The notes under the pieces are model-generated. The model had not been told where the DNA came from, ran no database searches, and saw nothing but the letters and a program-made list of their open reading frames with translations. Positions 55,139 to 64,000 of a stretch of DNA of 64,000 nucleotides are shown here, one piece after another. The DNA comes from Ascochyta rabiei (Eukaryota > Ascomycota > Dothideomycetes > Pleosporales > Didymellaceae): contig NC_082424.1 in the NCBI RefSeq assembly GCF_004011695.2, positions 1-64,000 on the forward strand. Direction: 5' to 3'. Numbering within the stretch: position 1 is the stretch's first letter; every line of letters begins with the position of its first letter. Position numbers and translations under genes: made by a program.

Positions 55139-56943
55139 TGTTAAGCGCTGGGCCTAGGGGTACCTCTGCCAGTCTTGGCGAGCTACTATAGGGCTAGCCA
55201 GGTTAGACTATATAAAGGTGTCTAAGGTTATTGCTAATACTCTAGTAATTAGTCTTATTACTACACACTACGTACCTTAATACACCTGCTATCCTCTTTA
55301 ACCCTATCCTCCCTTATACTTGCTTTATACACTCTTTATATTCTAATTACTCTTATATTATAATTAAAAATAGACCTAAGCTACTATAAGTCTTAAACTA
55401 AATTATCTAGGCTTACTGTCTTTAGAGAGGAACTAAGACAACCTACCTGTAGGAGAGCTAGTAGAGCGTAAGGTAACACCTCCCTCTGCAGATAAGGAGA
55501 TACCTTAACAGACACTAAGTGTCTATAGTGCCTTAAGAGAATCTGTAGGTCCTCTAGGCAGTACACCTTACTCCAGAATTTGCATCTATAGGGCAGCTTT
55601 AGCTAAAAAAAGGCTAGAATAGCCTAGAAGTAGGTAATTAATAACAGGAGTTAGAAAACTTGCGTAAATAGTTGTAAGAGACAAAAGACTATAAAGAACT
55701 TTTCTTTCTTTGTAAACTTAGACGCAAATACAACAAAGGAGATCTAGTAACAATCCTATCCTTCTAAAAAGTACTAGAAGAAGTAGAGAAACTATAATCT
55801 TTTCTATCTATAAACCTTCTATAACCTAAACCCCTATAGAAGTATACAAAGCGCAACTACGCTAAATATAACTGTTAGAAGAGAGATTGTAAGGGATACT
55901 TCCTCTAATTTCTAGTTAATTTCCTTATAGAGGAATAAAAGATTAACTTTAGCGTAAGGTACCTCTTAGAGAACCTAAAGACGTTATAGTAGGCCTACTG
56001 CACAACTAACTACTATAATTAGCTAACCTAGGAACTAACATAGCAAGAGCTAAAAAGAATTATACTAGATACTCTAGAAATACTAGCTAAACGTAAGTAA
56101 GCAGCGTAAAAATCCTTAAAGTAATATAAGTAGTAGAAATCTTAGTCCCCTACAGATCTGCTAGACTTTATACGTCTACTATAGGAGAAACTAGGTAACT
56201 TATATATGCTAGAACTTTAAGTCCTAGAATATATTACAGCACTGCTCCCTAGGATACAAAAGGACTTGCTCCTTATCCCCTATAATTAAAGGGACACAAT
56301 CCTAAAAGTAGAGGAACAAGCTAACATTATTAACTAGAGACTAGGTTAATATAGCTAACAGCTACCTAAGAAGACTCTAGCTAAGGGTAAGACAACTAAC
56401 AAAGGACTATAGAAGCACTAATTTAGTAACTCTAGGTTAGAGGGGAATATAAAAACCCTATAAAAGTTGTTTAAGTCTAAGAAGTTCTGTAAGGAGCTAG
56501 TAAAGGGTAAAAAGGGCTAAGATAGGCTACACAAGACCTAAAACGCGTGCCTTAAGTGCAGAGAAATTAGTTACTACCACCCTAACTGCCTAAAGCTAAA
56601 GTTAAACCAGAAAGACCCTGCTCTAGATAAGTTAGGAAAAGACAAGGGACCTAAGAGCTAATCTTCTCTCTTGTAGCCTATATTAAATTGTCCAAGGAGA
56701 AGAAGGAAAATGCCTCTCTTTATAAGGTAGTGCACCTAGAACATATACACCTACTTACAGTTAAAGCATCTATAGGCAACGCAGAGAACGTAGAAGCCTT
56801 AATAGATAGAGGGTTACAACTAAACTTAATTTCAGTTCTCCTAGTAAAGGAGTAGGATCTAGAGGTTACACTATTAAATAAAATAGTGGCTAAAGGTGTA
56901 GGCGGAGCAGAATTGCCTATCTACAGAGTAACTACAGCAGAAG
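55139..56943 (+). mobile_element. Gypsy-2B: 5' part, cut by Gypsy-1B
   Basis: LTR 55139-55340 (202 bp), then gag and zinc knuckle (CLKCREISYYHPNC, near 56550) and the start of protease (EALIDR, near 56795) and LNLISVLLVKE. It aligns with Gypsy-2A throughout and lacks the pogo-2 and solo LTR insertions. It stops at 56943, where Gypsy-1B begins. Strong RIP-type damage. Confidence 0.75.
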
Positions 56944-57136
56944 TGTAAGGGCACTGTAGGCAGGTAATAGAGCAGAGCGATATAGGATGAAATAATAGGT
57001 AATATTAAGAGATAAGACAAATCCTTAATAGATAAGTCTTTAGGTGTGTGGATATTATATACTGGTTAGTAGGTCTCTAGACTTAGCCTAGGACCTAACT
57101 AAGGTATCCCCTGCTGTAGGGAGAACACCTATAACA
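56944..57136 (-). repeat. Gypsy-1B 3' LTR
   Basis: 193 bp, TGTAAGGG...ATAACA, the terminal GTGACA of Gypsy-1A now ATAACA. The polypurine tract follows at 57141-57153. Confidence 0.9.
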
Positions 57137-58349
57137 ATAGCCCCCCCCCTTCTAAAGGTTTATCCTAAACCGCTTTAGGGAATCCCTAGGGCTATTATTA
57201 AGCTCTAGAAAAACCTCCTGTAGAGGGAAAAACTTAGTAGGAGAAATGTAGTGTAGCCTAGGGTGACTATCTAGCATTAAGTAAGGCCAGGTAGCTGTTA
57301 AGAGCAATCCCCTAGATGCCAGCTACGCTGTCGTCACAACGCCTCCTTAGTACTCTGCTAGGGCAGCACTGCTGTGCTGCTAGGCTACTAGGTTTTCCTG
57401 TATTAAGTAAGGCTAGGTAGCTGTTAAGAGCAATCCTATAGACGCCAGCTATGCTGTTATTACAACACTTCCTTGTTTACTAGAGTCTTAACGCAGGTTA
57501 AGTCTACAATTGTTAGCTATATGGCTTAATAGGTAAGTAGTGGTTTAAACCAGACGTTACAAAGGTTAACGCTAAAGTAGTCCTTAGCTTAACCTGTAGG
57601 AAGCGTGACTTGTTAGATATTGCAAGGGTTAACGCTAAAGCGTCCCTTAGCTCTAAAACCTGTAGGGAGTGTGATTGTTAGACGTTAGACGTGTAGGGGC
57701 TATTAGCTCCCTACGTCTTACAGGTGGCGACTAGCACTAGGCTAGGGCCTGCCCTGCGTGTAGACGTTTGTTTATACTCTCTGCAACCCCCTAGGTGGTT
57801 AGGTGCCTTATACTAGGGGTTAAAATCCCTAGAGCCTAAGTAGTAAGTAAGTAAGTCCCTAACTAGTAATGTCTGCAAGAGGATTGCTAGCAGCTCCTGC
57901 AGCCTGTTCCTGCGCAAACTAGCTTGCGGGATTTGCTTATTTACAGAGGATCTCCTCTATATACCAGCTTGTAACAGTAAGCTGCCAGCCTTACTATGCC
58001 TAACGCCTTACTTAGGCTTCTACGTAGTGTAGCCTAGGCTCTAGCGTGTTTGCAACATAAATCTTAGGTAAGATTATTAGACATCTTCTAATTAGTTAAT
58101 AGACGTATGTTTAGATATAGCAAACTTTTATTTATTTACACAGCGTGTTATGTTAGGTAAGAGAGCAGTTAGAGGTTAGGTTGTTACTAGGTGCCTGCTA
58201 GGCTGCTGGGGCCTAGGTGTATATAAGGACTGTATTTCCCTACCTACAGTGCCTTATTACTACACCACTATCCTTATCTACCACCTAACTCTTACCTAAA
58301 TTAACTCTTACCTACCTTAGCTCTTACCTGCTTACTCCTATTCTCTAAT

Positions 58350-59281
58350 ATAACTCCCCTGCCCCTGTACATTGCCTACTAGGCCCTGCCTAACTATATC
58401 TATTAGCTACCTAACAACATGTAGCCCTAGCCCTTACTCTTGCAATACTAGTGCTGCTGTAGTATTACGCACCTAACCACTTACTCTAAGTATAATTCTA
58501 AGGGCACTATTAAGTTGTTTATGTATGTCTTCTATTAACCTAGTAGGTATAGGCTCTGTAAGGACAACTTTAGTGTGTGCGCTAGCTGTGTAGAGGTAAA
58601 GGTTAGCAAGTGCGTTAAGGTATTTCCTATGCTGCTCTAGTGTCTATCTGTAACTAATGCGTGTAGATTAACCCTATCTTCTACCAAGCTGTTAACATGC
58701 TTAACTTCCTTATTAATTAAGCTGTACGCAAGACTAACAAGGAGACTGTTAGGTAGAGCAACTAGGCAACTAAGGACTCTGTTAATAACGCTGTTTAGTT
58801 GTTCTAGCAGACTGCCTATAACTACGCTCTAGGCTGTTATAACAGCTTTGTTGCCTATAATACTGTAGTTTGTTACTGCGTTAATAAGTCTAGTCTCTCT
58901 AAGACTAATTACGCCTAAGCGCGCTAGGTTTCCTAGTTACATAACCTCTAGCAGTATATTATAAGTGTTGTTTTCCTCCCCTCTTTTCTTAAGGCTAATA
59001 TAAGTAGGCTGTGGTTAGTACAGTTAGCGCAAAGCTGCCTAATAATGTAGTTATTAATACCGTGCTTAAAGAGCACTTCTAGAAGACAGGTTGTACAAAT
59101 AAGGCAGAGAAGCGCTAGTACTACTATAGTACTAACCTGCTGTTATCTGCCTAGGCTCCTACTGCTGCCTTTAAGAGGATATCTGCGTTACCTACAAAGC
59201 TTACTCTAGGTAGCTGTTAATACTGTAGCCCCTCCTTTAATATAAGCCTAAGTGTAGGTTATAGCAGTCCTTCTACCTAGT
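58350..59281 (+). pseudogene. Relic of the cargo gene in Gypsy-1B
   Basis: Colinear with 33404-34334. The start codon reads ATA (58350-58352) where Gypsy-1A has ATG, and many codons are now TAA or TAG. The TATA box (near 58220) and the positions of both introns are still visible. It shows the gene was present before both copies diverged. Confidence 0.8.
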
Positions 59282-62200
59282 GTAGTAGTAGTTATAAAGA
59301 CTCTCTACTTCTATAGTAACTTTTAATAAACCTTATAATTAATCTTTACTTCTAACTTAAATATGCTATTCTTACTAGTAATGTATTAGATAGACGCTGG
59401 GCCTCCTTTAGCCACTAGCTGCACTTATTCTAGGAGTGTCTATCCTTACTTCCTAGCTAGGTTAGAAGGATATCCTTTTTAGAAGGCAGACTTCTTAGGA
59501 TGTCCTCTCTTACGCTTTAGTAGTGTTAGTTCCCTAGGCACTGCCTAGTTACCTGCTAATAGATTACCTACATAAACGCTTTAGTAATAATCCTAAAGGA
59601 TCTTATTATAGTAGTTAAGATAGTTAAGTAGTTTCTAGGTTGCCTCTTTGTTAGGCCAACTTAGCCACTTAACTCTGTACTCCCTTCCTTAGGCTATAGT
59701 GTCTTAGTGTAACAGTATACCTTTAACCTTATACCTGTTACTAGGTAGAATGTCTTCTAGTATACTAATAGGACCTAGCTAAAACCTACTATTCTCTAGA
59801 GGTTCCCTCTAGCGCTTAAGTAATAATATATTAAATACTAGGTGTACTCTATCTATTAATAGGGGGAGCTTTAGTCTATACGCTAGCTTTCCTATCTTCC
59901 TAAGTACTACAAATAGTCTAAGGTAGTAAGCGTTAAACTTCTTTAAAGGACAGCTTGTTATTAGGTTCTTAGCCTGCAGGAGGAATAAGTCCCCTTTAGC
60001 AAAGTGTTATTCTAACCTCTTTATATTGTACTACTAGGCGTTGCCCTTTTATATGTACTCTAAGGCCTCTTTTACTATTCTCTACATGTTATACCAGCGC
60101 TCTAAGCGTCTAGCAACCTGCCTACGCAGCTCTAGCGTGGTTCTGTCTTTGTCCCAGATAGCTAGGGGCTTTTAGAGCTAGTGCTTATTAGGCATCCTGT
60201 TAAATCCCTTAGGGTTAGTGCTAAAGGCAACCTTAATAAGAGATTCTCTATGTGTAGAGTAAGCTTTAGAGTTATAGGCGTACTTAGTATATAGTAGAAG
60301 GTCTACCTAGTTATTCTGTTAGTAGTTTATGTATATGCGTAAGTATATCTCTAACTCCTAATTCTAACGCTCTATTTGCCTGTCTGTCTGGGGATAGGAT
60401 ACTGTACTAAGCTAGTAGTTAATTGTTAGGTAGTAGTAAATATTAGACCAAAATTAGCTAGTAAATACTAAACCTTAATCTAACAGCAGCGTATCTAGTA
60501 GTCCTTACTTTAAGAAGCTCTGTTCTATTAACAGTTTAGCTAGGCGCTAGGTAGTAATTGTCTTAGTATAGGGTAGGTACTAGACGTACTTACTAAACTA
60601 GTCTATAAGGACTAGTATAGCGTTATACTTATTCCCCTTAGTGTCTATTAACTTTAGCAGGTCTATTACAAAGTTAAGGGAGAAGTGCCGCTAGGCTGTA
60701 TTAGGGACTAGAAGTAGTGTGAGTAATCCCTACAGTTTGTGTCTCCTAATTTTGTAGAGTTAGTACTTAGGGCACCTTTAGATGTAGTAATGTACGTCCT
60801 TTATCAGCCCTAGCTAATAGTAATTCTTCTTAAGTACTTTAGCAGTCTTATCTACGCTATAGTGACCTCCTATAGGGTTATTATAGTTCCTTAATAGGAT
60901 AGTGTGGCGCAGAGTAATATTATTAGGAATCTAAACTTTCCTACTCCTGCGTAAGGTCCTACTTAGGTTAACCTCCTAGTAGTGTTGTGCCTTCTTTGCT
61001 CTGCTATCTGTCCTAGTTATTAGTAACAGCTTTCTAGGGTATAGTACGTCCTGTTGCTAGACCTACTTAACAAAATCTGCTAGGATTACTAGTGTATCTA
61101 GGGTAAAAGCAGAATCTTCTTATGCAGCTTTGTTCGCAAGGTTTGTAGGGGCACTAACTCTGCTGTCTAGGCTACAAAGGAGAGCTTCAGCAACGTTAAA
61201 GTCTAGTCTCCTCGCTTTAGTATTAAGCTAATCCTAACCTTAGTTAATAGATAGAGGATTAGGGTTTATAGGAGACAAATCTCTATAGCTAATCTAATAT
61301 TAGTAGAATTCCTTAGGGACGACTTTAGGTAGTTACTAGACTGCTGCTAGGTCTGCTACAGGTACGTTAAGCCTAGATGTTACCTATGTATTGTTTTAAG
61401 CCCTAGACTTATAAATTGTCTAGATTTAAAGCTTTTATTGTAAGGTAGGCAGCATAGCGTCCTGCAGGGCCTACTGTTCTCTAACCTTAAGACCTTCTGC
61501 GTAATCTGGACGCCTTAATAGGCTGTCTGCTGCATTTTTAGGTCCTAGCTTATATTTAACTTTAAAGTTAAATCTTGCTAGCTCCTCTGCCTATTAGGCT
61601 TGCTTAGGAGAGAGCTCCTTTGTTGTTATAAAGTACCTTAGGTTATTGTAATCTAAGAGTACTCTAATTGTTGCTAGGGCGTGTTTAAGATAGTGTCTCT
61701 ACTACCTAAAGGCTTTAACAACTACAGACAGTTCTTTATTGTAGGTGTGCTATCTAATAGATAGGCCTGTAAACTTCTAGCTCTAAAATGCCACAGGCTT
61801 CTAGTGTAGCTCTATGGCTACTTTAGACGTTTAGGGTTGTAACAAGATAGCTGCTATAGTAAAGTCTAACGCGTTAGTAAGGATAATAATAGGCTTGTTT
61901 AGGTTAAAGTGCTAAAGCACTAGGGCCCCTATAAACTTCTCCCTAATTGTAAGGAACGCTGTGCGCGCTTCCTTTAGCTAGTGCTATAGTTTATACTATT
62001 TTATTAGTCCCTTCTAACTCTTCTTTAGTCTCGCCCCCCCCTCTTCTTAACTAGGGACCCCCTAGTCCTCTGCTAGGTGTTGGGCGGCTGTTATATAGTT
62101 AATAAGTAGCTAGTCAATTCCTAAGTAGTTAAATATAAACTGCTAATAAAAGTTAGTAAAGCCTAAGAACACTTAAATATCCTTATAACTAGATAGTTTA

Positions 62201-64000
62201 GGCTATTTAGTAATAGTATAGACCCTCTTAGGATCTATTACTACACTGTCTAGGGTAATAACAAATCCTAGAAACTCTACTAACTTGCTAGAGAAGACGC
62301 ACTTGCTTGCCTTTACAAACATCCCCTATTTAACCAGGCAATTAAGGACCTCTTTAACGTGCTTGTTGTAGTCTTTCTTGTCCTAGGAATAGATAAGGAT
62401 GTTGTCTAGGTAAACTACGCAGATCCTATCTAGTAGGCCTTCTAGGGCTCTGTAGATATAGGATTGGAACATAGCTAGTGCGTTAGCTAAGCTAAACAGC
62501 ATTACTAGGTATTTAAAATAACTGTATTGCGTCTTAAACGCAGTCTTCTACTTGTTGCCTTTCTTAATCTAGAGCCTATAGTAGGCGTTACGTAGATCTA
62601 GCTTAGTAAAGACCTTTACTTTTAACAGACAATCCATTATCTTACTTACTAGCAGGATAGGATACTAATTCTTAATAGTTATCTTATTTAATCCCTAATA
62701 ATTAACACACAATCTTATAGTGCTATTAGGTTTAGGAACAAACAGGATAGGTGCTCCTGCCAGCAACTTGCTTAAGCAGATCTAGCCCTTCTCCTGTGCT
62801 GCCTTAAGGTATTCCTAGAGTATATCTAGTTCTTAGCAGAACAGGTTATAGATTAGGAGGTTAGGAACCTTAGTACCTACCTTAATATCTATAGAGTGAT
62901 TATACTCCTAGTAGGGCGCTAACACACTTATCTAGCGTTTGCTGAACGCAAACTACTTATAATAGAGGTACTTAGGCATGTATTTAAGCTCTTCTATGTC
63001 TAGGGCGTTAGCCTCTAGTATAGGGCCACTGTTAATTCCTACTACTATAATCCTTACCTACTTAGTAAGGGTTACGTCTAGCGTCTGTCTGTTGTCTGTC
63101 TAGTAGACGTCTATTAGACCCCCTATGCCTAGACTCTTAGACTATAGTAGGTATAGATGCTTACCTAGGTCTAGGTTACTAAACAATTATTCAGCAGTTA
63201 CTAGCTAGACTCTCTTAACGTTGTCTGTAAACCACTTGTAGGTTCCTGCAGAGAAGTAGATACACAGGTCTACCTTAGCCAGCTATAGATAACCTAATAC
63301 TAGGTTATATCTAATAAATAATATAGACTAGAATTTAGTTAGCCTAACTATCTTAGGCGTTCCCTTGCTGTTATAGCAGACTATTATTAACTAGTACTAC
63401 TCTGTCAACAACAGCTTTGTATCATCCAGGACTACCGCATTTAGTTACTAGTTAGTTCCCTCTAGGTTAAGCCCTAGGTCTCTAGCTACCTGTTTAGTAA
63501 TAAGGTTTAGCTCTAAACCTAAGTTGTACAAGGCCTAGAGAGTCCTAGGGTTACCCTTAGAGTTAATTAGCTGGATAGTAACCGCTATACAGGTTTGTTT
63601 CCCTTTAGTCTCTAGCCCTAGTTATAGGTAGGAAAGGTTAGTAACTAGGGCTTCCTATTTCCCTAGTTGCTACTAGATTGTTAATTACCGCCTCCGCGGC
63701 CTCTCTAATAGCTCTGTTACTAATGGCCCTAAGGGTTTTGCCCCTAATTTAGCTAATAATAACTACCCCTATTAGATTATTAGTGGTAATTGCCCCTATA
63801 GGACCCCTTGCCTCCTGCTAAATTAGCGTTATTAGTTGCTGGCTGGGAGTCTCCTAGCTGCTTTCTAGCGTTGCTCTTAGAGGGGGTTAAGGCCTAGCTG
63901 TAGCGCCTTTTAAATCCTCCCCTATTAGAAGAAGAGTAAGGTCTTTTGTTTTAACTGCTACCTTTAGCCTAGAGGCTTAAGTTTAAGGGGACTGTTGCAG

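Larger units (their letters stand above)
56944..64000 (-). mobile_element. Gypsy-1B: heavily mutated copy of Gypsy-1A, continues past the window
   Basis: The LTR 56944-57136 is 193 bp, as in Gypsy-1A. From there to 64000 the sequence runs colinear with 31945-39001 with almost no length change; the last bases match near 39001. Differences are overwhelmingly C to T and G to A, at CpA and CpG and their complements. The pol frame is full of stops, and motifs such as YLDN and the chromodomain survive only in outline. The 5' LTR and the second target duplication lie beyond the window. Confidence 0.9.

Noticed and set aside
1..64000. CRISPR arrays, rRNA, tRNA genes or bacterial-type operons.
   Set aside because: No array of identical repeats with unique spacers, no recognisable rRNA or tRNA; telomere, introns and transposons show a fungal nuclear chromosome.

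Overview
The window is the left end of a chromosome of a filamentous ascomycete (Pezizomycotina). It opens on a CCCTAA telomere array. Introns are short (47-60 bp) with standard GT/AG ends, the mobile elements are typical fungal families (chromovirus Gypsy, Copia, Fot1/pogo), and repeats carry heavy C:G to T:A damage of the repeat-induced point mutation (RIP) type. I could not settle the species.

Layout. 1-92 telomere. 93-3687 a low-complexity tract with no G at all on the + strand. 3688-5330 subtelomeric repeats ending in a G-rich 18-bp minisatellite. 5480-10115 (-) a decayed telomere-linked RecQ helicase gene (TLH-A), head-to-head with an uncharacterised gene of about 590 codons (10335-12107, +). 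12427-15450 repeats the G-free tract, subtelomeric block and minisatellite. 15660-24977 (-) three more TLH copies (B, C, D), each truncated differently. 25194-26984 (+) a second, stop-riddled copy of the divergent gene, then a duplicated 3' fragment of it at 27355-27609. So the chromosome end is built from at least two tandem copies of one unit: G-free tract, repeats, TLH, divergent gene.

From 28 kb inward is a nest of transposons: pogo-1 (28274-30401); an unmutated island with a spliced gene for a small secreted cysteine-rich protein (31328-31696); Gypsy-1A (31945-40263), almost complete, with identical 5-bp target duplications and a spliced cargo gene on the opposite strand; Gypsy-2A (from 40526) split by pogo-2 (41601-43742) and a solo LTR; a possible LINE ORF1 remnant with another solo LTR; pogo-3 (47067-48927); a Copia element (49286-54045) split by a 708-bp hAT-like element filled with telomere-like repeats; an inverted Gypsy-2 LTR; Gypsy-2B (from 55139); and Gypsy-1B (56944 to the window end), a heavily mutated copy of Gypsy-1A.

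Two points stand out. First, the TLH proteins appear to be three-part fusions: N-terminal zinc finger, a middle domain whose motif order matches tyrosine recombinases (Arg, Lys, Arg-His, then GHS with a Tyr exactly nine residues after the His in three copies), and a RecQ helicase. Second, Gypsy-1 carries a tail-to-tail, three-exon gene with its own TATA box between pol and the 3' LTR; the same element shows signs of self-priming and has a canonical -1 frameshift heptamer at gag-pol. Almost every protein gene here is broken; the only two that read as intact are the secreted protein gene and the Gypsy-1A cargo gene.
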